64,000 nucleotides of DNA from Trichlorobacter ammonificans (GTDB taxonomy: Bacteria > Desulfobacterota > Desulfuromonadia > Geobacterales > Pseudopelobacteraceae). Of the stretch, positions 19,669-29,100 are shown piece by piece (the stretch's first letter is position 1; each line of letters opens with the position of its first letter). The notes below the pieces were generated by a model. That model was not told the DNA's origin. It searched no databases and was given only the letters and a program-made list of their open reading frames with translations. Made by a program: the position numbers and the translations under genes. The DNA lies in contig NZ_OW150024.1 of the NCBI RefSeq assembly GCF_933509905.1, forward strand, positions 1,166,001 through 1,230,000, in the 5' to 3' direction.

Positions 19669-22341
19669 ATGGTGAAATGGTACAACTTCGGCAGCTTTGA
19701 GGAGTCAGCCGCAATCACGGCTGAACTGATGCACGCTATCTTCACTACGGCCCGCAGCCGCACGGCACAGATCCGGGAGACGCCGTCGGGCAGCCTGGCC
19801 GCGGTGCTTGACCGGGCGGGCAGGCGGCTGGCCGACCCGGCCGATCCGGTGCGGCAGGAGATCGTGGCGGTGATGCCGGGGCAGCTCGGTTTCTCGCAGG
19901 AGATGGTGGTTGCCGGTCTGGAGGCGATCTGCTGGATCCTGCGCTACGACAACCTGATGCAGCGGCTGGCGGTGGACCTGGACGATCCCCGCTACCTGGA
20001 CGAGTTTGTCTGGCACGAGCGGTTCCGCGGCTTTGTGCGGGCCATGCCCCAGGGGGTGGTCTCCCACGTTTCCGCCGGTAATGTCTTTGTCAGCGCCGTG
20101 GATACCCTGGTGCAGGGGATCATGACCAAGAACGTCAATATCCTGAAGATGTCCTCCTTTGATCCGGTCTTTCCGCTCCTGTTCGCCCGGCTGCTGGAAG
20201 AATGCGATCAGGAGCGGTTGATCTGCCCCTGTCTGGCCCTGCTTCCCTTCAAGGGAGGAGACCGGGAGATCGAGGCGATCGTCAAGGAACAGTCCGACGT
20301 GGTGATCGTCTACGGCGGCAAGGAGGTGGTGGAGATCTACCGGCAAGGACGGGGGCTGCACACCAAGGAGGTGGAGTACGGTCCCAAATACTCCCTGGTG
20401 GTGCTGGACCGCGAGGAGTTACAGAGTTGCGACCGTGAGGAGGTAGCCCTGCAGGTGGCCCGGGACTTCACCATGTGGGAGCAGGCGGCCTGTTCCTCAC
20501 CCCATGCGGTCTTTATTCAGGGCGAGGAAGAGGCGCGGCGCTTTGCCGGCGAGCTGGCAACGGCCCTGGAGCGACTCTGCGGCGAATTCCCCTTTCCGCG
20601 CATCAACCGGGACGAGCAGACCGAGATCACCCGCGTCCGCGAACTGGCCAGGGTGGATCAGGCCCTGGGCACCGCGGAGCTGCTGATTCCGGCGGCAGAT
20701 GACCAGCGCTGGACCGTGATCCTGGAGAAGCATCCCTGTTTCAAGGTTTCCTGCCAGCACCGCACCGCCTTTGTGGTGGCGATCAACAACGACCGGGAGC
20801 TGTACGCCACCCTGGAGGAACAGGGTAAATTCATCCAGTCCGTGGGCATCCTGGCCGACAGCCGACGGCTGTTCGAACTGTCCGACCGCCTGGTGGCCCT
20901 GGGGGCGGACCGGATTACCGAGATCGGGCGGATGCACAAACGCAAGCACGGCACCCCCCACGACGGCACCCGCGGTCTGGCCGAGCTGGTGCGCTGGGTC
21001 TCGGTGGGCCACGAGCGCCGCTTCCACGACCCCTTTGATTTTGCCGATGAGGCCACCCGCCGGGCGCGTACCCTGGGCAGGCTTAACCAGGTACTGGAAA
21101 CGGCCCGCCGCCACTCCCCCTTCTACCGTGAGCGGTTGCCGGTGGGTCCGCTTGCCGACCTTGGCCAGCTGGCCACGCTGCCGATCCTTGAGCCGGACCA
21201 GTTCCGCAGCCACCTGCCCCCCTACGGCGAGGGACTCCTCACCGGGCCGCTGGGCAGCTCCATCTCGTTTTCCAGCGGCGGCACCACCGGCAAGCCCAAG
21301 TTCGTCTACCGCACCCTGGAGGAAACCCGCCGCAATGCGGCCGGCATCGCCAAGGGACTGGGCCTGGGGCTGTTCAACGAGGGGGAGGTGGTGGCCAACC
21401 TGTTCTTCGCCGGCAACATGTGGGCCTCCTTCATCAGCATCAATATGGCACTGGAGCTGATCGGCGCCCATATCCTGCCCATCGGCGGCCATGTGCCGAT
21501 GGAGAACATCATCTCCTTCCTGCGGGCCTTCAAGGTGGACGGCGCGGTCTCCATCCCCTCGGTGTTGGTGGGGATCGCCCAGTACGTGGAGAAAAACAAC
21601 ATCACCGACCTGACCATCCGCAAGATCGGCTACGGTGGCGAGCATATGCCGGAGGCCACCCGGCAGTACGTGGCCTCGGTGCTGAAGACCGAGCTGATCC
21701 GCTCCGCCTCCTACGCCATCAATGACACCGGCACCGTGGGATACCAGTGCCCGGCCTGCACCGGGTCGGTGCACCACCTGAACGAGGAGCTGCACATCCT
21801 GGAGATCGTTGATCCGGAGACCGGCCGACTGCTGCCCCCCGGCGAGATTGGCACCATCATCCTGACCAACGTGGACCGCACCCTGATGCCGGTGATCCGC
21901 TACAACGTTGGTGACCGGGGCCGGATCGTTCCCGGTGACTGCCCCTGCGGCCGCACCAGCCTGCGCTTCGAGCTTTTGGGGCGCTCCGACGAGGTGGTGG
22001 TGATCGGCGCCGACAACGTCTCCATCGATGCCGTTGCCACCTGCGTCGCCCAGGTTGAGGGCTTGAGCCAGAACTTCGTCATCCACGGCCGGCAGCAGGA
22101 AGGGCTGGATCTGCTGCTGATCCGGGTGGAATCACTGGAACCGCTGACGGCAGAGACTAAAGAGCGCCTGTCCCGATGCCTGGTGGAGACCCTGCTGCGG
22201 GAAAAGCCGGTGATTGCGACAAACCTGGCCAGTGGCACCGTGGCGCGGCCGCTGGCGGAGGTGCTGGAACCGGGCGAACTGCCGCGCAATCCCAAAACCG
22301 GCAAGATCAAGCGGGTGGTGGAGGAACGTCATGGCGGCTAG
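19669..22341 (+). CDS. LuxC-type acyl reductase fused to a PaaK-like ligase
   Basis: 890 residues, about twice the length of LuxC. Residues 1-460 are LuxC-like: VVSHVSAGNVFVSAVDTL in the nucleotide-binding part, and the acyl-accepting Cys275 in WEQAACSSPH. Residues about 465-890 form a complete adenylating domain with the AMP loop SFSSGGTTGKPKF, GYQCPACTGS and GDCPCGRTS cysteine pairs, VIRYNVGDRG, and a C-terminal NPKTGKIKRVV Lys motif. LuxC reduces an activated acyl group to an aldehyde with NADPH, so this protein could both activate an acid and reduce it. No frameshift or internal start was seen at the junction. The stop overlaps the next gene by 11 bases. Confidence 0.85.
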   Translation: MVKWYNFGSFEESAAITAELMHAIFTTARSRTAQIRETPSGSLAAVLDRAGRRLADPADPVRQEIVAVMPGQLGFSQEMVVAGLEAICWILRYDNLMQRLAVDLDDPRYLDEFVWHERFRGFVRAMPQGVVSHVSAGNVFVSAVDTLVQGIMTKNVNILKMSSFDPVFPLLFARLLEECDQERLICPCLALLPFKGGDREIEAIVKEQSDVVIVYGGKEVVEIYRQGRGLHTKEVEYGPKYSLVVLDREELQSCDREEVALQVARDFTMWEQAACSSPHAVFIQGEEEARRFAGELATALERLCGEFPFPRINRDEQTEITRVRELARVDQALGTAELLIPAADDQRWTVILEKHPCFKVSCQHRTAFVVAINNDRELYATLEEQGKFIQSVGILADSRRLFELSDRLVALGADRITEIGRMHKRKHGTPHDGTRGLAELVRWVSVGHERRFHDPFDFADEATRRARTLGRLNQVLETARRHSPFYRERLPVGPLADLGQLATLPILEPDQFRSHLPPYGEGLLTGPLGSSISFSSGGTTGKPKFVYRTLEETRRNAAGIAKGLGLGLFNEGEVVANLFFAGNMWASFISINMALELIGAHILPIGGHVPMENIISFLRAFKVDGAVSIPSVLVGIAQYVEKNNITDLTIRKIGYGGEHMPEATRQYVASVLKTELIRSASYAINDTGTVGYQCPACTGSVHHLNEELHILEIVDPETGRLLPPGEIGTIILTNVDRTLMPVIRYNVGDRGRIVPGDCPCGRTSLRFELLGRSDEVVVIGADNVSIDAVATCVAQVEGLSQNFVIHGRQQEGLDLLLIRVESLEPLTAETKERLSRCLVETLLREKPVIATNLASGTVARPLAEVLEPGELPRNPKTGKIKRVVEERHGG

Positions 22342-23812
22342 CGTTGCGTTTCCCTACGGCCCCGTGGCGCGCACCACGGTGGGCTCGCAGCCGCAATCGT
22401 TGCGGCCGGTACAACTCTGGGCGGCGGAGTTTGCCCGCTGTTTCGGCATATCCGGGGATGAGCTGACCAGGATTGAACTGGCGGTGGAAGAGGCGTTCAT
22501 GAGCGTGGCCCAGAGCGCCTTCGAACCGGGGGAGAGCGGCGAGATCACCCTGGTGCTGGAACACCGTCCCGGCAGCTTCGTCATTGCCGTGGAGGACCAC
22601 GGCCTGCCCCTTGACCTGAAACAGCTGGAAGAGAACGAAGGACTTGCCTTAAACCTGCTGCTGCTGCGGCACCTGCTGGACGGCTTCTCCTTCATCAACC
22701 GCGGCAAGGAGGGGAAACGGCTGGAACTGATCAAGCAGCTTCCTGCCGAGAGTGTTGCCACCGGCATGGAGCAGCAGGACACTCCCGAGCAGCAGGCCGC
22801 CGTCTGTCCGGCGGAACAGCCGCTCTTGCGCCTGCTGCGGCCCGACGAGTCCCTGGCCCTGGCCCAGCTTGCCTACCGCAGTTACGGGTATACCTATGTC
22901 AGCGACTTCTACTACCCGGAACGGATTCGGGAGCGGATGGCAGGGGGACTGATGGAGACCTGCGCCGCCGTGCTGCCCGACGGACGTATAATCGCGGCAT
23001 TGAGCCTGTTCTACGACCGTGCCGATGCCTGTGTGGCCGAGTGCGGCGCCGCCATGGTGGACCCCCGCTACCGGGGATTAAGCCTGTTCAAGGAAATGAA
23101 GCTGTTTCTGTTCGACCATGCCCGATGCAAGGGGCTCTACGGCATCTACAGCGAGGCGGTCACCATCCATCCCTACACCCAGCAGGGCAACCTGTCCCTG
23201 GGGGCGCGGGAGACCGGCATCCTGCTTTCCTACGTCTCGGAAAACGTGGCCTTCAAGAAGATCGGCAACGAACTGATGGGGCAGCGCCAGGCCCTGGTCT
23301 ACTTCTACTACCGCCTGAACCGGGAACCGCTGCGCACGGTCTGGCTGCCGGCGCTCTACGCCGGGCTGATCCGGCGGGTCTATGCGGAAAACGGCCTGAA
23401 CCGGCAGGTGGAGGAGGTGGCGGCAACCGACCGGATCGCAGGCGGAGAGACGCGGCTTGCCATCCGGATACGCCGCGACGCCTTCAACGACGCCACCATC
23501 GAACCGCAACGGATCGGCAGCGATGCCTGCGTCATGATCCTGCACCACACCAGGGAGCTGTGCGAGAAGAAGGTGGAGGCGGTCTATCTGGACCTTTCGC
23601 TGGGGAGCCCCGAGGCAGCGGCGCTTGCCGGACAGCTGGCGGAAAAGGGGTACCTGTTTGCCGGGATCATTCCGGAGCTTGAGAACGGCGACCTGCTCAG
23701 GCTGCAGTACCTGAACAACGTGCAGTTCGACCCGGCCAGGGTGACGGTGGTTTCCGACACCGCCAAGGAGCTGCTGGCGTTCATTACCCGCCAGTATGAA
23801 CAGCGTCCCTGA
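22331..23812 (+). CDS. Anti-sigma-kinase-like ATPase domain fused to GNAT acetyltransferase-like domain
   Basis: 493 residues from ATG 22331, overlapping the LuxC-PaaK stop by 11 bases. Residues 1-130 resemble the RsbW/SpoIIAB GHKL kinase fold: RIELAVEEAF in the N-box helix and FVIAVEDHGLPLDL. The N-box Asn that binds Mg-ATP is replaced by Ser58 in EEAFMSVAQ, and GLALNLL sits where the second nucleotide loop is expected. Residues about 160-345 look like a GNAT N-acyltransferase (PRYRGLSLFKEMKLFLF as the acyl-CoA loop region, FKKIGN). The rest is unassigned. The first domain would be the natural partner of the SpoIIE-type phosphatase at the cluster start. It may be a degenerate kinase or a binding-only domain. 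Confidence 0.75.
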   Translation: MAASVAFPYGPVARTTVGSQPQSLRPVQLWAAEFARCFGISGDELTRIELAVEEAFMSVAQSAFEPGESGEITLVLEHRPGSFVIAVEDHGLPLDLKQLEENEGLALNLLLLRHLLDGFSFINRGKEGKRLELIKQLPAESVATGMEQQDTPEQQAAVCPAEQPLLRLLRPDESLALAQLAYRSYGYTYVSDFYYPERIRERMAGGLMETCAAVLPDGRIIAALSLFYDRADACVAECGAAMVDPRYRGLSLFKEMKLFLFDHARCKGLYGIYSEAVTIHPYTQQGNLSLGARETGILLSYVSENVAFKKIGNELMGQRQALVYFYYRLNREPLRTVWLPALYAGLIRRVYAENGLNRQVEEVAATDRIAGGETRLAIRIRRDAFNDATIEPQRIGSDACVMILHHTRELCEKKVEAVYLDLSLGSPEAAALAGQLAEKGYLFAGIIPELENGDLLRLQYLNNVQFDPARVTVVSDTAKELLAFITRQYEQRP

Positions 23813-24092
23813 ACAGGCAGAAAAACTGACACCGGTAAAAAGGTGGCATGCAGGAGTATTGTGTAATATCAGTTGGTTGTTTCGTTTGTCCTCGCGAGCT
23901 GTCCAGAGAGCATACCATCCTGCGGCTGCCACAGCGGCCCCCTTCTTCCGCCGAATGTCATGAGACTGCATGCCTGCAGTCGATATGCCGGATGTGGCAC
24001 GTCACCTGCAAAGCTGACCCACATTGACGAGATAGGTCCGAGCAGACAACGGGACGCCGGGGCGCCATCCGGACGGTCGGGTATCCCTCCAT

Positions 24093-24133
24093 GGTCAGGG
24101 GCTGTTTCTCCTTCCCGGCCCCTGACCCTTTTT
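24093..24133 (+). terminator. Strong intrinsic terminator just upstream of the CHRD gene
   Basis: GGTCAGGGGC (24093-24102) pairs perfectly with GCCCCTGACC (24118-24127) and is followed by CTTTTT. It ends 40 bases before the CHRD start codon and 280 bases after the previous stop. It may terminate the seven-gene operon or act as an attenuator for the CHRD gene. The rest of 23813-24173 holds no gene; it contains another perfect hairpin, GACTGCA-TGCC-TGCAGTC, at 23964-23981. Confidence 0.75.
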
Positions 24134-24173
24134 GCGCAGAGGCAGTGAGATGCCACAGCAAGGGGGCAGAGTA

Positions 24174-24644
24174 ATGAGCAGAGTAACATTGGGACTGGGT
24201 ACGGTAGTGGCCGCCATGCTGCTGGCATCCGCCGGCTTTGGGGCCGAGCAACGCTTCAGTGCGGCTCTGGTGGGAACGGAAGAGGTGCCGGCGGTCGCGA
24301 CGGCAGCCACGGGTGATGTCAGCGTGACGGTGAGCAGTGATGGCGAAACGCTGCACTACCGGCTGCAGGTGGAGAAGCTGGAGAACATCCGGGTTGCCCA
24401 TATTCACCGCGGCATGCAGGGGGCGAACGGACCGCCGGTGGTGTTTCTGTTCAGTGGCCCGAAAAAGCCGGGTATGTTCAGTGGCGTTCTGGCGGAGGGG
24501 ACCATCACGGCGCGGGAACTTTCCGGCGAGTTTGCCGGGAAAACGCTGGACGAACTGCTGCAGCTCATCACTACGGGGAACGCCTATGTGAACGTCCATA
24601 CGGATGCCCACCCCGGTGGCGAGATTCGGGGGCAGCTCAGGTAG
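24174..24644 (+). CDS. Secreted CHRD-domain protein
   Basis: 156 residues from ATG 24174, with AAGGGGG 7 bases upstream. A signal peptide (VVAAMLLASAGFGA) precedes a single CHRD domain: FSAALVGTEEVPAV at the start, VAHIHRGMQGANGPPVVFLF in the middle and the closing NAYVNVHTDAHPGGEIRGQL. CHRD (chordin-like) domains are extracytoplasmic beta folds of unclear role in bacteria, and the conserved His residues suggest metal binding. The gene stands alone between a terminator and the convergent helicase gene. Confidence 0.88.
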   Translation: MSRVTLGLGTVVAAMLLASAGFGAEQRFSAALVGTEEVPAVATAATGDVSVTVSSDGETLHYRLQVEKLENIRVAHIHRGMQGANGPPVVFLFSGPKKPGMFSGVLAEGTITARELSGEFAGKTLDELLQLITTGNAYVNVHTDAHPGGEIRGQLR

Positions 24645-24666
24645 CTGCCGTTATTGCTGACAAGTG

Positions 24667-24699
24667 ACCAGCCCGGTCCGCATGGCGGGCCGGGCTGGT
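24667..24699. terminator. Hairpin between convergent CHRD and helicase genes
   Basis: A 14-pair stem (24667-24680 with 24686-24699, one G-T pair) lies between the two convergent stop codons. No T-tract follows on either strand, so intrinsic termination is uncertain. Confidence 0.45.
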
Positions 24700-24713
24700 G
24701 CGGGAAGGATCGT

Positions 24714-26084
24714 TCAGGGTTCAACCGGCGAACCGCCACCGTCCGCCGGCTTCTTGCGTCGCGGACGGCGGCGCTTTTTCTTTTCTCCTTCCGCAGAGGA
24801 GGGGGCGGCCACAATCGGTTTTTCGGCCGGCTTCTTATGCTGTCCATGCCCGTGTCCTCCCTGGCCGGAGGGACGGCGTCCTTGGCGGGGAGGCCGCGCC
24901 GCGGCGGGAGCCGGGGCAGGGCGGTGCTTGGGGCGGACGTAGTCGTTGACGAACAGATCGTCCTCCGCCCATTCCACCGGAATCTTGTGCCGGATGTACT
25001 CCTCGATGGCCTCGATATGGAAGGCGCCGTCCTCGTCGGCAAAGGAAATGGCGGTTCCCTCGGCACCGGCCCGGGCGGTGCGGCCGATGCGGTGGACGTA
25101 ATCCTCGGCATCCTGCGGGAGGTCGTAGTTGATGACGTGGGTGACATCCTCGATGTGCAGTCCCCGCGAGGCCACGTCGGTGGCGATCAGGATCGGCAGG
25201 TCGCCCCGCTTGAACTGGTCAAGGATGTTCATCCGCTTGCGCTGCTCCACGTCGCCGGAAATGACCCGCGCCGCCAGGTCGTTGGCGTTGAGGCGGTCCT
25301 GCAGCCGCTCCGCCTCCCGCTTGGTGTTGACGAAGATCATGGTCCTGCTCATCCCCTCCCGCCGGAGCAGCCCCAGCAGCAGGGGGAACTTCTCCTTGTT
25401 GGCCACATGGTAGAGGGTCTGGCTGACCCGTTCGGCGGTCATCTTCTCCGGGGTCACCGAGACCTTGCCCGGCAGGTTCATGAATTCGTAGGAAAGCTCC
25501 ATGACCCGCTGGTTGAGGGTGGCGGAGAACATCAGGTTCTGGCGGGCGTCGAAGGGGGGCAGCCGACGCAGGATGAAGCGCAGGTCCGGGATGAAGCCCA
25601 TGTCGAACATCCGGTCCGCCTCGTCGATGACCAGCATCTCGATATGCTTGAGGGTGTAGACCTTCTGTTTCAGGTAGTCGATCAGCCGCCCCGGGGTGCC
25701 GATGACGATGTCGGCGCCGTCCTTGAGGGCGTTTTTCTGCTTCATGTAGTCGATACCGCCGTAGATGGCCTGGATACCGAAACCGCAGTGGGCGCCCAAC
25801 TGGTGGGCATCCTTTTCGATCTGCACCACCAGCTCGCGGGTGGGGGCAAGGACAAGTGCCCGGGGGCCTTTGTCGGCCGGCCGTCCGGAGGTGAGCAACC
25901 GGGTGAAGAGGGTGATCAGGAAGGCAGCGGTCTTGCCGGTGCCGGTCTGGGCCTGGCCGGCCACATCCTTGCCGGAAAGCGAGAGCGGCAGGGTCTGGGC
26001 CTGGATCGGGGTGCAGGTGCTGAAGCCGGTATCCCGGATTCCCTGCAGGACGGCGGCGGGAAGCGGCAGTTCATCGAATGTCAT
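24714..26084 (-). CDS. DEAD-box RNA helicase, RhlB-like
   Basis: 456 residues from ATG 26084 (MTFDELPLP). The longer frame from 26171 is rejected because a good promoter lies inside it. Motifs in order: CTPIQAQTLP (Q motif), AQTGTGKT, PTRELV, VIDEADRMFD (DEAD), SAT, and HRIGRTAR. The C-terminal core (INYDLPQDAEDYVHRIG, IEEYIRHKIPVEW) is closest to RhlB. A long Pro/Arg/Lys-rich tail of about 80 residues (KKKRRRPRRKK) should bind RNA without specificity. The role is unwinding of structured mRNA or ribosomal RNA, possibly with a degradosome. It is monocistronic. Confidence 0.93.
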   Translation of the reverse strand: MTFDELPLPAAVLQGIRDTGFSTCTPIQAQTLPLSLSGKDVAGQAQTGTGKTAAFLITLFTRLLTSGRPADKGPRALVLAPTRELVVQIEKDAHQLGAHCGFGIQAIYGGIDYMKQKNALKDGADIVIGTPGRLIDYLKQKVYTLKHIEMLVIDEADRMFDMGFIPDLRFILRRLPPFDARQNLMFSATLNQRVMELSYEFMNLPGKVSVTPEKMTAERVSQTLYHVANKEKFPLLLGLLRREGMSRTMIFVNTKREAERLQDRLNANDLAARVISGDVEQRKRMNILDQFKRGDLPILIATDVASRGLHIEDVTHVINYDLPQDAEDYVHRIGRTARAGAEGTAISFADEDGAFHIEAIEEYIRHKIPVEWAEDDLFVNDYVRPKHRPAPAPAAARPPRQGRRPSGQGGHGHGQHKKPAEKPIVAAPSSAEGEKKKRRRPRRKKPADGGGSPVEP

Positions 26085-26129
26085 GTTTGGAAGCTCATTT
26101 TCTGTACTATCGGTCTGTTGCTGACTAAT

Positions 26130-26158
26130 TCTATACACCGGCAGCGGACGGAAGGCAA
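26130..26158 (-). promoter_or_regulatory. Putative sigma-70 promoter of the helicase gene
   Basis: On the minus strand TTGCCT, a 17-base spacer and TATAGA, preceded by TG (extended -10). It lies inside the longer possible frame, which supports the helicase start at 26084. Confidence 0.6.
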
Positions 26159-26174
26159 CAACGGGCGTCATCGG

Positions 26175-29100
26175 TTAGGGCGTCTGTCGGCCGGGTTGTC
26201 CTGTTTTGTTACCGGTATCCGTATCCTCTTCCTTTTTTTCCCCCACGCCGATCAATACTTCGCCGGTGTCGGTGAAGAGTCGCACCGGCAGCTCGAATAT
26301 CCGCTGGAAGATCCCCAGGGTTCCCTTGGCCATCGATTTTGCCGGAATGGCGGCCACCTTGGGATCAGCCCAGCTCCCCTTGGCCTCGAAGTAGGCGGAA
26401 ATCAGATTGCTGTCGCCGCCGGTCAGTATCCAGCCCACCACCGGGATGCGGCTGATGATCTTATCCACGGTCTGCAGTGGCTGCACGCCGATCAGCAGAT
26501 CCATCTCCTCCTTGACCACGTTGAGGGTTCCCACCATGGAGATATGCATGGCGTTGCTCTCGATGAAAAAATCCCTGGTGGTGAGAATGCCGTTTTTGAG
26601 GGCAACGCTGGCAGTGATCCGGTTGAACGGCATGCCGTCGCTGGCCATGTCCGGCAGCCGGAAGGAGAGCAACTGGGAGAGGTTGAGGATGGAAAAGACC
26701 TTGGAAAGGGAGTTGAAGCGCCGCAGCACGCCCCGCTCCATGTCGAGTTTCAGGTCACCGTAGGCCGACTGCTTGAGCTGGGCCAGGGTGCTGCCGGTTG
26801 CTTTGAGATTTCCGGCAACGGTGATCCGTCCCCGAATTTCCCGGTCCAGGTCCAGTGCGGCGAAGAGCTCCCCGGATTTGGCCCGGTTGAGCCGCAGGGC
26901 CAGGGCCCAGTCCGGGGAGCGGTCACGGTGAAGAACCAGTTGGCCGTTGGCGGCGAGCGTCCCATCGAAGAGGCCGGCTTCCAGCGAGTGCAGTTGCAGG
27001 ACTCCGCCGTCGCTCTGAACGTTGGCGGCCAGTTTGGTGAAGGTGATGTCGCGGTAGGAGCCCTGTTCCGCGGTGATCCGTCCCGCCAGGAGCAGCGGCG
27101 CCGTTTGCTTTCCCGTTGCTGGTGAACCGGCGGGGCGGGATATGGAGAGCAGTGGCAGCAGCTCCTCGATATCCAGGCGGGGAGCGGCGATGTTCAGGAA
27201 GAGCGACGGCGCCGGTGCGGTGGTGTAGCGTCCGTCCGCATTGATGACCGACTTTTCCATACGGGCTGTGAGCGCCCGGATTCCCAAAGTCTGGTCACGG
27301 AAGACGAGGTGGGTGCTGAACTGGCGGACCGGCGGCAGTTCCATGCCGGCAAGGCCGAAGTCCTTCAGGTTGACCCGTGGCGAGGAGATGAGCAGTTCCG
27401 CCTCCGGCTGGGCCAGGTTGACGATCCGTCCCCGCACGGTGAGGGGCGTGCTGCCGTACTGGACGGCGATGCGCGAGGTCTGGACGCTGTTTCCCTTGAA
27501 GGTGACGGTACCGTTGATCGCCCTGACCGGGTCGAACCCTTCCAGCGGTTTGACCGAGGCATTGGCGAGCCGGATGGTGCCGTTGTACTGCATGTTGCCG
27601 AAATCTTCGGGGTTGCCGTCGCCAAGCAGGTGTACCTGCACGGTTCCCTGGGGCTGATACTGCTGCCAGGCGGTCAGGATCGGCAGTTTCGGTCCCAGGA
27701 AGAAGGCGTTGCTCTGCAGTTCGAAGGAGAGGTGCGGGGGACCGCTGTCATGACGGAAGAGGCCGTTGGCGGAGAGCTGCAACGGCGGCAGCGAGTAGCT
27801 GATGGAAGAAAGCCGGGTTTCATGCTTGCTGAGGATGCTGCTGAAGCTGAGGTTGTTGGCCATGCCGGCCGGCTTCTTCACGGCCGGTGCCAGTTCGTAG
27901 GCTGCCGACGTGAGGTTCCAGGCGCCGGAAAGCTGGTAGGCTCTGATCAGCCCCGCACCGGTCAGGCGCAAGGAGGAAGGGCCGCTGAAGGAAAGGGTGT
28001 CCAGTTGGACGAAGCGGGCCAGCCAGGCTACCTCCGACGGTTTGGGAGTTATGTCCATGGTAAAGGGATAGGCGCAGGGAACGCCATCGGTGGCATATTC
28101 GGTGATGGTGCCGTTCACAGTGAAGGGGGAGTCGCCGAAGTGGCCCCGTCCGTCGGGCAGGTTGAAATTGCGTCCCTTCAGTTCCAGCGTGGTGTGAATA
28201 CGGTTGAAACTGGGCACCTTGGGGCCGTAGCTGATCACGGCATCCTCGGCAGTGCCGTGGATGAAGAGGGTATTGGCGTTGTCTCCCTTGCCGAAGTTCA
28301 CCAGCTGGGAGAAACGGGCATCCAGGGTGCCGTTGATCAGTTTGAACCGTCCCGACTTGATCTTGTTTCTGATGAAGTCGGCCACATCGTCCTCGATGAT
28401 GCCGAAGGGGATGTAGCTGCGGGTGGTGACGTAGTCGAACTGATCACTGCTTCCCCGTGCCCTGAGCAGCGGATCGCCACTTCTGAGCTGGGAGAGGTTC
28501 ACGCTTCCCCGGAAAGCGAAACCGTCCAGGGTGAGCTGCAGCTTGGGCAGGTCCAGCAGGTCCGGGGTCCGTTTCAGATCAAAGACCAAGCGTGCCTGCT
28601 GCGGCGTAACCGGGTAGGGGAACACCGTGGGCCAGAGAAGCCGCGGCTGGTGGAGAAGCAGTTCCCCTTTGGCGGCAAGGTCGTCCCAGGTTCCCTTGAA
28701 GGTCAGTTCAAGGCTGCTCCGCCCGCCCGGCGACGGGAAGGGAATCAGGTGGCCGACGTAGGGCCAGAAGCGGTCGTAGTCCAGCCGGGAGAGTTTCAGG
28801 GTAGTGTTGAGGGTGGTAGTCAGAGGGCTGGCACCGGTCTTGGGCAGGCGAATGCTGCCGCTCAGTGCGATGGTTTCCTCGCCTTTGTCCCCCAGCTGCG
28901 CCTTCAGTTTGACGGTGCTCTTTCTGCCCGGTGCCAGCCGATCGAGGCTCAGATCCAGGGCGGAAAGGGTGATGGCAAGCTCCCGGTCGGGAGTTGCCGC
29001 AGCATCGCGCCAGATGAGCGTACCGCCCTGCAGCTTCAGACCGTGCAGGCGCAGGGCAGGTTTTTCCTGCTCTGGTGTGGGGGGTGGTTTGAGCAGGTCG

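Noticed and set aside
12713-23812. Bioluminescence (lux) operon
   Set aside because: LuxC and LuxE are present, but luxA, luxB and luxD are absent, and three PaaK modules plus signalling genes are not part of lux operons.
23900-24133. Known riboswitch (GEMM/cyclic dinucleotide or cobalamin) before the CHRD gene
   Set aside because: I compared the leader by eye with the GEMM core and the B12 box. Neither matched well enough to name a class.
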